Assembly: GCF_014650595.1 (NCBI RefSeq)
Contig: NZ_BMVG01000010.1
Span: 124,001 to 188,000, forward strand
Origin: Streptomyces alanosinicus
GTDB lineage: Bacteria > Actinomycetota > Actinomycetes > Streptomycetales > Streptomycetaceae
Direction: 5' to 3'
DNA length: 64,000 bases
The notes under the pieces are model-generated. The model saw only the letters and a list, made by a program, of their open reading frames with translations, made no database searches and was not told the DNA's origin. Below are positions 7,813 through 16,700 of this stretch, piece after piece. The position numbers and the translations under genes were made by a program. Numbering within the stretch: position 1 is the first letter of the stretch; each line of letters starts with the position of its first letter.

Positions 7813-8634
7813 ATGGCGTTGCCCGACAACGGATGGCCGGCCGACCGGATCGACACCCACAACGCCCACTCAGCCCGCATCTACGACTACATCCTCGGCG
7901 GCAAGGACTACTACCCCGCCGACCAGGAGGCGGGCGACGCCATGGCCCGGGAGTGGCCCGCGCTCCCGGTGCACATGCGCGCCAACCGCGACTGGATGAA
8001 CCGCGCCGTGCGCTTTCTCGCCGAGGAGGCGGGCATGCGCCAGTTCCTGGACATCGGCACGGGCATCCCGACCTCGCCCAATCTGCACGAGATAGCCCAG
8101 TCCGTGGCCCCCGGGTCCCGGGTCGTCTACGTCGACAACGACCCGATCGTCCTCACCCTCTCGCAGGGCCTGCTGGCCAGCGCGCCCGAGGGCCGTACCT
8201 CCTACATCGAGGCCGACTTCCGTGACCCGGCGGCCATCCTGGAGGCCCCGGAGCTGCGCGAGACCCTGGACCTGGACCGGCCGGTCGCCCTGACGGTCAT
8301 CGCCATCGTCCACTTCATGCTCGACGAGGACGACGCGGTCGGCGTCGTACGCCGGCTGCTGGAGCCGCTGCCGTCCGGCAGCTACCTGGCGATGTCCATC
8401 GGCACCGCCGAGTTCGCGCCCGCGGAGGTGGGCCGGGTCGCCCGCGAGTACGCGGCCCGCAACATGCCGATGCGGCTGCGCACCCTCGACGAGGCCCACG
8501 CGTTCTTCGAGGGGCTCCAGCTGGTCGAGCCGGGCATCGTCCAGGTGCACAAGTGGCACCCCGACGGCACCGGTGAGCAGGGCATCCGCGACGAGGACAT
8601 CGCGATGTACGGGGCGGTCGCCCGCAAACCCTGA
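7813..8634 (+). CDS. SAM-dependent methyltransferase, DUF574 (PF04672) family
   Basis: A 273-residue paralogue of the minus-strand protein at 3867-4682. It carries RIDTHNAHSARIYDYILGGKD, the SAM loop FLDIGTGIPTSPN and VVYVDNDPIV. It is probably cotranscribed with the DUF5753 regulator. Two starts are possible: ATG 7813, preceded by GGGAG at 7806-7810 and giving the family-like start MALPDNGWPADRID, and GTG 7762, which overlaps the regulator stop as GTGA behind AAGGAG. The family-like N-terminus favours 7813; translational coupling favours 7762. A strong hairpin terminator follows the stop. The methyl acceptor is unknown. Confidence 0.9.
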   Translation: MALPDNGWPADRIDTHNAHSARIYDYILGGKDYYPADQEAGDAMAREWPALPVHMRANRDWMNRAVRFLAEEAGMRQFLDIGTGIPTSPNLHEIAQSVAPGSRVVYVDNDPIVLTLSQGLLASAPEGRTSYIEADFRDPAAILEAPELRETLDLDRPVALTVIAIVHFMLDEDDAVGVVRRLLEPLPSGSYLAMSIGTAEFAPAEVGRVAREYAARNMPMRLRTLDEAHAFFEGLQLVEPGIVQVHKWHPDGTGEQGIRDEDIAMYGAVARKP

Positions 8635-8684
8635 CCACCCGCCGACAGGCCCGCACCGGCCGGCCGTCAGGCCCGCACAGACCA

Positions 8685-8723
8685 GGGGCCGGGGTCCGAA
8701 CCCACCTCCCGGACCCCGGCCCC
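8685..8723 (+). terminator. Rho-independent-type hairpin after methyltransferase gene
   Basis: A 14-bp perfect stem (GGGGCCGGGGTCCG at 8685-8698 with its complement at 8710-8723) and an 11-base loop lie 50 bases after the stop. As usual in streptomycetes there is no long T run; TCCTCATTT follows. Confidence 0.85.
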
Positions 8724-8785
8724 TCCTCATTTCCACGCGGCGGGACCGGCGGCCCCCGCATGCCGGGTGACGGAAATGACCGAAA

Positions 8786-8803
8786 GGACGTGGAAACACG
8801 TCC
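8786..8803 (+). other. GNRA-capped hairpin in leader region
   Basis: GGACGTG, GAAA, CACGTCC form a perfect 7-bp stem with a GNRA tetraloop, 155 bases upstream of the secreted-protein start. No U tract follows, so an mRNA-stability or regulatory role in the leader is more likely than termination. This is inferred from base pairing only. Confidence 0.4.
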
Positions 8804-8958
8804 GGAATTCAGCCCAACCTTTCCGATGCCTCATGTTCCGGGAATTGCGTGGAAAAAAACCTGGAGAAGCGGAACCGGCGCGAGGGAAATGCGGTCTTAA
8901 AGTCCGTCGAAGGCCGGGATTCGGCCTGGTCGTGATGGAAACCGGGGGAATGAGACGT

Positions 8959-9465
8959 ATGTCCGTTCGCAGTCATAAGACCCTGATCACCGCCGTGGCC
9001 CTCACCGGCGGACTCACCCTCGCCGCCGTGACGCCCGCCCTCGCGGGGACCGCCGCGAGCCACACCACCCGCGCCACCGCCGTGTCCTCCGCCCAGGGCG
9101 ACCCGCGCAATGCCACCCAGCACGTGGCCGACTTCTACGGCGCCTACATCGACGCCGTCTGGGCCACCGACGACAAGTCCGCCGGTGCCGCCGCCGACGC
9201 GCTGCGGGCCTTCTATCTCTCCGCGGCCGCCCAGAAGAAGGTCGCCGCCTTCGAGAAGAAGGAGCACGCCGACGGCATCCTCTTCGCACAGAACGTGCCG
9301 GTGAAGTGGAAGGTCGCCTACACCGGCTCCGGCTCCGGCTCCGGCCATGCCACCAGCCGTGTCACGCTCACCTGGGGCGACGGACCGCATGCCGAGGTCA
9401 GCAAGATCGACGTCCAGTCCGATCTGAAGACCCTGAAGATCACCGACCTCAGGTCGGTCCGCTGA
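8959..9465 (+). CDS. Secreted hypothetical protein
   Basis: A 168-residue exported protein. A Sec signal peptide is clear: positively charged start (SVRSHK), hydrophobic core TLITAVALTGGLTLAAVTPALAG and an ALA-type cleavage site near residue 30. The mature part opens with ATQHVADFYGAYIDAVWA and is helical, then has a strand-rich C-terminal half, resembling small NTF2-like or other stand-alone exported domains. I do not recognise the family. ATG 8959 is chosen because GGGGGA at 8944-8949 lies 9 bases upstream; ATG 8950 in the same frame would add MRR. A strong bidirectional hairpin follows the stop. Confidence 0.75.
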   Translation: MSVRSHKTLITAVALTGGLTLAAVTPALAGTAASHTTRATAVSSAQGDPRNATQHVADFYGAYIDAVWATDDKSAGAAADALRAFYLSAAAQKKVAAFEKKEHADGILFAQNVPVKWKVAYTGSGSGSGHATSRVTLTWGDGPHAEVSKIDVQSDLKTLKITDLRSVR

Positions 9466-9484
9466 CCGGGGGGCGTGCGGCCCC

Positions 9485-9508
9485 GCCCCGCCCCACTCGG
9501 GGCGGGGC
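9485..9508. terminator. Bidirectional hairpin terminator
   Basis: A perfect 10-bp GC stem (GCCCCGCCCC at 9485-9494, complement at 9499-9508) with an ACTC loop sits between the convergent secreted-protein and phosphatase genes. It can serve both. Confidence 0.85.
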
Positions 9509-9547
9509 TCACGCCTGCCATGACTAACCGCCGCGGCCCGGGAGGCG

Positions 9548-10705
9548 TCAGCCGTGGTGGAGGGCGTTCACGTCGGCGACCCGGCCGTGCCCGTGGTGGC
9601 GGCGCCGTTCGGCAGCCGTGCGGTGCAGCGCGATGAGCGCGGCGTCGTCATCCAGCCGGCCCCCGGCATGGGTGAGCAGATCGCGCCGCACATGGTGCAT
9701 CAGCGCCTCGGGACTGTCGTCGGTCCAGCGCACCGCACGCTCGGCCAGCGGATAGAACCGGCCGCGGGGGTCCCGCGCCTCCACCACACCGTCGGTGTAG
9801 AGCAGCAGGGTGTCGCCGGGCTCGAAGGAGAACACGTCCAGCGTGTGCTCGGTCGGAGCGTGCACCCCGAGCGGGGGTGAGGGGTGCAGGCTCGGCACCG
9901 TGACCGCGTGGCCGGGGCTCAGCAGCAGCGGCGGCGGGTGGCCGCAGCTGGTCATCCGGGTGACCGGATCCTGGTCCGGGATCTCCACCAGCAGCGCGGT
10001 GGCGAACCGCTCGCCCGCCAACTCCGGCGGGTCCAGCTCCGCCGCGTACCGGGTCACACTCTGCTCCAGCAGGGCGGCCAGGTCCACGAGCGGGATGTGC
10101 CGGTGCGCGCTCTCCCGGAAGGCCCCGAGCAGCAGTGCGGCCTCACCGACGGCGGACAGCCCCTTGCCGCGCACATCGCCGATCAGGACCCGTACGGCGC
10201 TCTCCGTCCGGGTCGCCGCGTACAGGTCGCCGCCGATCTGCGCCTCGTCCTCGGCGGCCAGATACAGCGAGGCGATCCGCAGTGGGCCGATCTGCTCGGG
10301 CAGCGGCCACATCAGCACATGCTGGGCGGCCTCGGCGACCGTGCGGACCTGGGCCAGCTGGGCCTGCCGGCGCTCGCGCAGGGCGCTGTAGACGACCAGA
10401 ATCACCGACAGCACCGCGAGGGTGATGATCTGCACGACGTGGTTCGTGGTGCCGATTCCGCCATGGGTGACCCCGATCAGGATCTGGGCGGCCAGCGCCA
10501 GCCCCCCGATGGCCGCCGTGGTCCGGGGACCGGCGATGGAGGGGGTGAGCGCGGGCGCGATCACCAGGGCCGGACCGAGGTGGACGTTGTAGGGGGCCTG
10601 CATGTCCACCACCGTGATCACCACGATCAGCGTGATCGGGAGCAGCAGCAGAGCGTGCGTCGACTGCCACGGCTGCCGCGGAAGCGCCCTGAGCCGGGGT
10701 CTCAT
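9548..10705 (-). CDS. Membrane-bound SpoIIE-type PP2C serine phosphatase
   Basis: A 385-residue protein. Residues about 15-105 contain four hydrophobic membrane segments (LLLLPITLIVVITVV, LGPALVIAPALTPSIA, GGLALAAQILIGV, IITLAVLSVILVVYSAL). A short linker leads to a PP2C/SpoIIE phosphatase domain with the metal-binding motifs GGDLYAATR and VLIGDVRGKG, the segment LLLYTDGVVEARD and the final DDDAALIAL aspartates. All expected acidic ligands are present. These enzymes dephosphorylate anti-anti-sigma factors and so act with RsbW-like kinases; the ATPase at 5831-6574 is a possible partner, but this is inference. The gene stands alone, with the alcohol dehydrogenase upstream on the same strand 100 bases away. 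Confidence 0.9.
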   Translation of the reverse strand: MRPRLRALPRQPWQSTHALLLLPITLIVVITVVDMQAPYNVHLGPALVIAPALTPSIAGPRTTAAIGGLALAAQILIGVTHGGIGTTNHVVQIITLAVLSVILVVYSALRERRQAQLAQVRTVAEAAQHVLMWPLPEQIGPLRIASLYLAAEDEAQIGGDLYAATRTESAVRVLIGDVRGKGLSAVGEAALLLGAFRESAHRHIPLVDLAALLEQSVTRYAAELDPPELAGERFATALLVEIPDQDPVTRMTSCGHPPPLLLSPGHAVTVPSLHPSPPLGVHAPTEHTLDVFSFEPGDTLLLYTDGVVEARDPRGRFYPLAERAVRWTDDSPEALMHHVRRDLLTHAGGRLDDDAALIALHRTAAERRRHHGHGRVADVNALHHG

Positions 10706-10805
10706 TCCTACAGCGTGCTCCCCGCGCGGACGCGACGCACGTCACGCGGAAGGAAGACGCACGTCACGCGGGAAGAAGAGGAGCGGTCCCGGCGGAGCGC
10801 CGGGC

Positions 10806-11972
10806 TCAGTACACCTCGTCGAGAATCGCCGGCACCTTCTGCTCCCGCGGCAGCGGTGGCGCGTTCTTCGTGACCGCGTCCGCGACCGAGCCCGCCGCGA
10901 CCGCCGGCAGCAGAGCGCGGTCGGCGCCCAGGGCGCGCAGCGGCCCCTTGATGCCCAGGGCGCCGGACAGCTCCCGTACCGCGGTGACGGCCGCCCGCGC
11001 CCCGTCGCCGTCGGCGGGCGGCGGCACCCTCAGCGCCCGCGCCGTCTGCTCGTACGCCTCCCGCGCCGCCGGTGCGCTGAACTCCATGACCTCCTCCAGC
11101 ACGGCCGCGAGGGCGACGCCGTGCGGGGTGCCCGTGTGGGCGGTGAGGGCGTGGCCGATGCCGTGGACCAGATCGAGCCCGGACAGGGTGAGGGCCTGGC
11201 CCGCCAGATGCGCGCCCATCATCAGCTCGGCACGGGCGTCGAGGTCCGACCCGTCCCGATGGGCGCGCGGCAGCGCACGGCCGACCATGCCCACGGCCTG
11301 GGCGGCGTACGCCGGCGAGAACGCGTTGGCGCCGCGCGAGGCCAGCGACTCGATGCCGTGGACGAGCGCGTCGATGCCGGTCGCCGCCGTCGCCTCCGTC
11401 GCCGCCGACGGCAGGCCGAGCGTCAGCTCCGGGTCGAGCAGGGCGATGCGGGGTGTGACGGACGGGTGGCCGATGTACACCTTGCGGCAGGCCGCCGCGT
11501 CCTCGATGACACCGAAGCCATTGGTCTCCGCGCCGGTCCCGGAGGTCGTCGGCACGGCGATCAACGGCAGCCCGTCCGCCGCCTCCCACAGGTGGTCGGC
11601 GTCGGCGGCGACCGCGTCCGGGTTCCCCACCAGCAGGGATATGCCCTTCGCGGCGTCCAGCACCGAGCCGCCGCCGAGCGCGATCAGCACCGCGGGACCG
11701 AACGCACGGGCTCGCGCGGCGCCCGCGTCGACGCTCCCGGTGGACGGATTGGGCGCCACGTCGTCGTAGCCGGCGTACTCCACGCCCGCCAGGTCCAGGA
11801 TCTTCAGGACGCGGTCGGCGACCCCGGCCGCGCGCAGTCCCCGGTCGGTGACGACGAACGCGCGGTGATGACCGGTGTCCGCGATCAGCTCGGGCAGCAG
11901 CTCGACGCGGCCGGGGCCGAACTCGACCCGGCAGACGGTGTCCAGGCTCAGGGGGGTGAGGCTGTCGGTCAT
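10806..11972 (-). CDS. Iron-containing alcohol dehydrogenase
   Basis: A 388-residue group III (Fe-dependent) alcohol dehydrogenase. The NAD(P)-binding GGGS loop is visible in LIALGGGSVLDAAKGI, followed by PLIAVPTTSGTGAE. The metal ligands are in ATGIDALVHGIE (Asp and His) and HGIGHALTAHTGTPHG (two His), so the enzyme looks intact. The natural substrate is not deducible. ATG 11972 is preceded by CCAGGAG 7 bases away; the longer upstream frame belongs to other sequence. Only 29 bases upstream is the 3' remnant of a hydroxyisobutyrate-dehydrogenase-like gene, so this was probably the distal gene of a small catabolic operon whose first gene has been lost. Confidence 0.9.
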   Translation of the reverse strand: MTDSLTPLSLDTVCRVEFGPGRVELLPELIADTGHHRAFVVTDRGLRAAGVADRVLKILDLAGVEYAGYDDVAPNPSTGSVDAGAARARAFGPAVLIALGGGSVLDAAKGISLLVGNPDAVAADADHLWEAADGLPLIAVPTTSGTGAETNGFGVIEDAAACRKVYIGHPSVTPRIALLDPELTLGLPSAATEATAATGIDALVHGIESLASRGANAFSPAYAAQAVGMVGRALPRAHRDGSDLDARAELMMGAHLAGQALTLSGLDLVHGIGHALTAHTGTPHGVALAAVLEEVMEFSAPAAREAYEQTARALRVPPPADGDGARAAVTAVRELSGALGIKGPLRALGADRALLPAVAAGSVADAVTKNAPPLPREQKVPAILDEVY

Positions 11973-12001
11973 GGTGCGGCTCCTGGAAGGACTCGGTGGC
12001 G

Positions 12002-12289
12002 TCAGACCGTGACGGGGGCGGCGTCGAGCGTGGCGGTCGGGGGCGGCAGCCTGAACTCCCGCCCGGCCAGCGCCTCGTAGAGTCGCACCGGGCTCATCTC
12101 GCCCGCCAGAGCGCCGTGCTGGGCCTTGGCGCGGCGGTAGACCTGCTCGACCAGCGCCGACAGTTCCGTGGAGACCCCCAGATCGCGGCCGAGGTCCACG
12201 GCGAGGCCGAGATCCTTGCAGGCCAGCGCCATCGCGAAGGAGTCGTCGTAGTCGCCGTCGGCGAGGACGACGGAGGAGAAGGCCTTCGG
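12002..12289 (-). pseudogene. 3' remnant of an NAD(P)-dependent oxidoreductase (3-hydroxyisobutyrate dehydrogenase type)
   Basis: About 95 codons remain of a protein that is normally close to 300 residues. They encode the C-terminal all-helical NAD_binding_11 domain, recognisable from DDSFAMALACKDLGLAVDLGRDLGV and ALVEQVYRRAKAQHG. The Rossmann domain and the rest of the gene are missing upstream of about 12289, where the frame runs into unrelated Pro/Ser-rich sequence. No start or ribosome site is associated with the fragment. It lies 29 bases before the iron alcohol dehydrogenase, which suggests a former oxidoreductase operon truncated by deletion. Confidence 0.75.
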
Positions 12290-12644
12290 CCGAAGAGCGG
12301 TACAGGGGCTTGCGGGGGAAGACGGATCCGAGGGGGGTGAGGTTCCCTCCCGCCCCGGATTCCGCCCTCCGTGGACCTGTGGGTCTTCCCACACCCGCGT
12401 GCTTGCGCTATGGATCTTGACGCCCGCCTCCCGGCTCGCTGAACTGTCACCGATCGGGCCTCACCACCGCAGAGCCCCACACCGGAGGAGGGGTGGGCCG
12501 GCGAGGGAAGATCCGTACATCTATACGATGGCGACCCAAACGGGCGGATGACGGAAATGCGTCCTGCGGCCGGACTGCCCGGCCCGGGATGGAGGGGGCG
12601 ATGGACATGTCGGGGGAGCCGAAGGCGACGGGCTGCCGTGTCTC
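12290..12644. other. 355-base gene-free region at the deletion edge
   Basis: No gene is seen. It begins at the truncation point of the oxidoreductase remnant, contains a small hairpin (TGTGGG, TCTT, CCCACA at 12378-12393) and presumably carries the promoter of the rhomboid-like gene. That promoter could not be pinned down. Confidence 0.4.
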
Positions 12645-13562
12645 ATGACGACTGAAGGGCCCGTCCCGTGGTGCTGCTCGCTGCTCGCACGGTTCGCCCG
12701 CTTCACCGGCCGCATCCTGCGCGCCGAGTGGCACTCCATCGTCGTCGACCCGGTGCACCGCCTCGTGCGCCGCGGGCTGTCCGGGCTCCTGCTGGGGTTC
12801 GTGGCCGCGTTCGGAGTCGTCTTCTTCCACGACATCGCCCAGCACCCGGCCGGAGCCCTCTGGGTCACCCGGCTCGGCGGCGTCAGGGCTGATCTGCCGC
12901 TGTGGCTCTCCCTGCTGCGCTCCCCGGTGTCGCTGTACGTCCCGGCGCTCGACCTGCCCGTCTGGGCGGGCATCACCACGCTGTTCCTCTCCTTCGCACT
13001 CGCCGAAGCCGTCCTGGGCCGCGCCCGCACCCTGGCGATCGCCTACGCCACCACCGTGGCGGGCACCCTCGCCGCCCGCGTGATGGTCGCGGCGGGTCCC
13101 GGCTGGTGGGGCCTCGGACTGCCGCCCGCGTGCGCACACGTCCTCGACACCGGGCCCTCCGCGGCCGTCGTGGGCCTGTTCACCTATCTGTCGGTGATCA
13201 GACGCGCCCCGGTGGTGTTCACGATGACCGGCGGCTCGATGGTGTGGGAGTCCGTCGCCGTCCCCAACCTGGCCGGCCGCGAGCATCTGATCGCCGTGGG
13301 CACGGCGATCGTCCTCGGCCTTCTGCACGGTCGCCGCGCACACCTCCAGGCACGTCTGCGGATCCTGCTGCGCGTGCGGGAACGCGGGTTCGCGCACGCC
13401 GGGCCGGCGGTGATCCCCGCGCCCGCGCGGCCCCCGGCGAAGGCGGCGCCGGAGCTTTCGGGGCCGTCGGTGCTGCCGGCGCCCGCACCCCACCGGTCCG
13501 TGCCCCCGCGGGCGGCCGCCGGCCGCTCCCCGGACGCGGCGATGACGGCCCTGGAACGCTGA
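12645..13562 (+). CDS. Rhomboid-like integral membrane protein
   Basis: A 305-residue multi-pass membrane protein. Hydrophobic segments lie at about residues 45-65 (GLSGLLLGFVAAFGVVFFHDIA), 100-128, 130-150 and 165-185, with GLLHGRRAHL after the last helix; the C-terminal 75 residues are Pro/Ala-rich and cytoplasmic. The pattern resembles the actinobacterial rhomboid-like (Rhomba) family often placed near lipid-lysylation or membrane-stress genes. The canonical GxSG protease motif is not obvious, although GPSAAVVGLFTYL could be the equivalent region. ATG 12645 has no good ribosome site and the frame is open upstream, so the start is uncertain. Function unknown. Confidence 0.65.
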   Translation: MTTEGPVPWCCSLLARFARFTGRILRAEWHSIVVDPVHRLVRRGLSGLLLGFVAAFGVVFFHDIAQHPAGALWVTRLGGVRADLPLWLSLLRSPVSLYVPALDLPVWAGITTLFLSFALAEAVLGRARTLAIAYATTVAGTLAARVMVAAGPGWWGLGLPPACAHVLDTGPSAAVVGLFTYLSVIRRAPVVFTMTGGSMVWESVAVPNLAGREHLIAVGTAIVLGLLHGRRAHLQARLRILLRVRERGFAHAGPAVIPAPARPPAKAAPELSGPSVLPAPAPHRSVPPRAAAGRSPDAAMTALER

Positions 13563-13565
13563 TCG

Positions 13566-13646
13566 CACCGGAATCCCTCGGATCCCTCCCCGGATCCCTC
13601 GGATTCCCCTGGATCCCCTTGGATCCGGCTCGATCCCGCTGATCCC
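13566..13646. repeat. GGATCCC-rich degenerate repeats
   Basis: About 80 bases between the rhomboid-like gene and pyc contain eight or more copies of (T/G)GATCC(C) at irregular spacing of 7-12 bases. This looks like microsatellite-like expansion rather than a regulatory array. Confidence 0.6.
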
Positions 13647-13799
13647 GGCGCACCGCCCTGTGGCGCTGCCCACCCCGTCAATGTGATGGTTTTCGCACGT
13701 CGACACGAGCGGGCACCCCCTAGGGTTGCCGCGAGGTACGGCAGGGCGTGGCTGACACCATGGTGTTCGTCGCCGGCAGGCAGCTGAAGGGAATCCAGG

Positions 13800-16700
13800 A
13801 TGTTCCGCAAGGTGCTGGTCGCCAACCGTGGAGAGATCGCGATCCGCGCGTTCCGGGCGGGCTACGAACTCGGTGCGCGCACCGTCGCCGTGTTCCCGCA
13901 CGAGGACCGCAACTCACTGCACCGGCAGAAGGCCGACGAGGCGTACGAGATCGGCGAGCCGGGGCACCCGGTGCGGGCCTATCTCTCCGTCGAGGAGATC
14001 GTGGGCGCCGCCCGCCGGGCCGGTGCCGACGCCGTCTACCCGGGCTACGGCTTCCTGTCCGAGAACCCCGAACTGGCCCGCGCCTGCGAGGAGGCGGGCA
14101 TCACCTTCGTCGGCCCGAGCGCCGCCACCCTGGAGCTGACCGGCAACAAGGCCCGCGCGGTCGCCGCCGCCCGGGCGGCCGGCGTGCCCGTGCTCGGCTC
14201 CTCCCAGCCCTCCACCGATGTCGACGAACTGGTGCGCGCCGCCGAGGAGATCGGCTTCCCCGTGTTCGTCAAGGCCGTCGCGGGCGGCGGCGGGCGCGGT
14301 ATGCGCCGCGTGGAGGACCCCGCCCAGCTGCGCGAGTCCATCGAGGCCGCCTCCCGCGAGGCCGCCTCCGCGTTCGGCGACCCGACCGTCTTCCTGGAGA
14401 AGGCCGTCGTGGACCCGCGCCACATCGAGGTGCAGATCCTCGCCGACGGCGCGGGCAACGTCATCCACCTCTACGAACGCGACTGTTCGCTCCAGCGCCG
14501 CCACCAGAAGGTCATCGAGCTGGCCCCCGCGCCGAACCTCGACCCCGAACTGCGGGACCGCATCTGCGCCGACGCCGTCCGCTTCGCCCGCGAGATCGGC
14601 TACCGCAACGCGGGCACCGTCGAGTTCCTCCTCGACCCCGCCGGCAACCATGTCTTCATCGAGATGAACCCGCGCATCCAGGTCGAGCACACCGTGACCG
14701 AGGAAGTCACGGACGTGGACCTGGTCCAGGCCCAGCTGCGGATCGCCGCCGGCGAGACCCTCGCCGACCTCGGCCTCGCCCAGGACACCATCACCCTGCG
14801 CGGCGCCGCACTGCAGTGCCGTATCACCACCGAGGACCCCGCCAACGGCTTCCGCCCGGACACCGGCCGGATCAGCGCCTACCGCTCCCCGGGCGGCTCC
14901 GGCATCCGCCTGGACGGCGGAACCACCCACGCCGGTACGGAGATCAGCGCGCACTTCGACTCGATGCTGGTCAAACTCACCTGCCGGGGACGGGACTTCA
15001 GGGCCGCCGTCGGCCGCGCCCGGCGTGCCGTGGCCGAGTTCCGCATCCGCGGCGTGGCCACCAACATCCCGTTCCTCCAGGCCGTGCTGGACGACGCCGA
15101 CTTCCAGGCGGGCCGGGTCACCACCTCCTTCATCGAGCAGCGTCCGCATCTGCTCACCGCCCGCACCTCCGCCGACCGCGGCACCAAACTGCTCACCTAC
15201 CTCGCCGACGTGACGGTGAACAAGCCGCACGGCGGACGCCCCGACCTGCTCGACCCGCTCACCAAACTGCCGTCGCTGCCGGCCGGCGAGCCCCCGGCCG
15301 GCTCCCGTCAACTCCTCGTCGACCTCGGCCCCGAGGGCTTCGCCCGCCGGCTGCGCGAGTCGCCGACCCTCGGCGTCACCGACACCACCTTCCGCGACGC
15401 CCACCAGTCGCTGCTGGCCACCCGCGTGCGCACCAAGGACCTCCTCGCCGTCGCCCCGGTCGTCGCCCGCACCCTGCCGCAGCTGCTGTCCCTGGAGTGC
15501 TGGGGCGGCGCCACGTACGACGTGGCGCTGCGCTTCCTCGCCGAGGACCCCTGGGAGCGGCTGGCGGCGCTGCGCGAGGCCGTGCCCAACATCTGCCTCC
15601 AGATGCTGCTGCGCGGCCGCAACACCGTCGGCTACACCCCGTACCCGACCGAGGTGACCGACGTATTCGTGCAGGAGGCCGCCGCCACCGGCATCGACAT
15701 CTTCCGTATCTTCGACGCCCTCAACGACGTCGGCCAGATGCGCCCCGCCATCGAGGCCGTACGCGAGACGGGCACCGCGATCGCCGAGGTCGCCCTCTGC
15801 TACACCGCCGACCTGGGCGACCCGGCCGAACGCCTCTACACCCTCGACTACTACCTGCGCCTCGCCGAGCAGATCGTCGAGGCCGGCGCGCATGTCATCG
15901 CCGTCAAGGACATGGCCGGACTGTTGCGCGCCCCGGCCGCGGCCAAGCTCGTCTCGGCGCTGCGCCGCGAGTTCGACCTGCCCGTACACCTGCACACCCA
16001 TGACACGGCCGGCGGCCAGCTCGCCACCTACCTCGCCGCGATCCAGGCGGGCGCCGACGCCGTGGACGGCGCGGTGGCCTCGATGGCCGGGACGACCTCG
16101 CAGCCGTCGCTGTCGGCGCTCGTCGCCGCCACCGACCACTCCGACCGCCCCACCGGACTCGACCTCCAAGCCGTCGGCGACCTGGAGCCGTACTGGGAGG
16201 GCGTCCGCAAGGTCTACGCCCCCTTCGAGGCGGGCCTCGCCTCCCCGACCGGACGCGTCTACCACCACGAGATCCCCGGCGGCCAGCTCTCCAACCTGCG
16301 CACCCAGGCCGTCGCGCTCGGCCTCGGCGACCGCTTCGAGGACATCGAGGCCATGTACGCGGCCGCGGACCGCATCCTCGGCCGCCTGGTCAAGGTCACC
16401 CCGTCCTCCAAGGTGGTCGGCGACCTGGCGCTGCATCTGGTCGGCGCCGGCGTGTCCCCGGAGAACTTCGAGGAGACGCCCGACAAGTTCGACATCCCGG
16501 ACTCGGTCATCGGCTTCCTGCGGGGCGAGCTGGGCACCCCGCCCGGCGGCTGGCCCGAGCCGTTCCGTACCAAGGCGCTCAAGGGCCGGGCCGCGGCCAA
16601 GCCGGCGCCCGAACTGTCCGCCGAGGACCGGGAGGGACTGGCCAAGGACCCCCGGTCCACCCTCAACCGGCTGCTGTTCCCCGGCCCGACCCGGGAGTTC

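Larger units (their letters stand above)
8635..8958. other. 324-base intergenic region with terminator and AT-richer leader
   Basis: It holds the methyltransferase terminator (8685-8723). A comparatively A-rich stretch at 8763-8950 then contains a perfect 7-bp hairpin closed by GAAA (8786-8803) and short A runs. That stretch is probably the promoter and 5' leader of the secreted-protein gene. No gene is seen. Confidence 0.5.

Noticed and set aside
6890..8634. Toxin-antitoxin unit with the DUF5753 regulator
   Set aside because: No DUF397-type or other small partner gene on either side; the neighbour is a methyltransferase.
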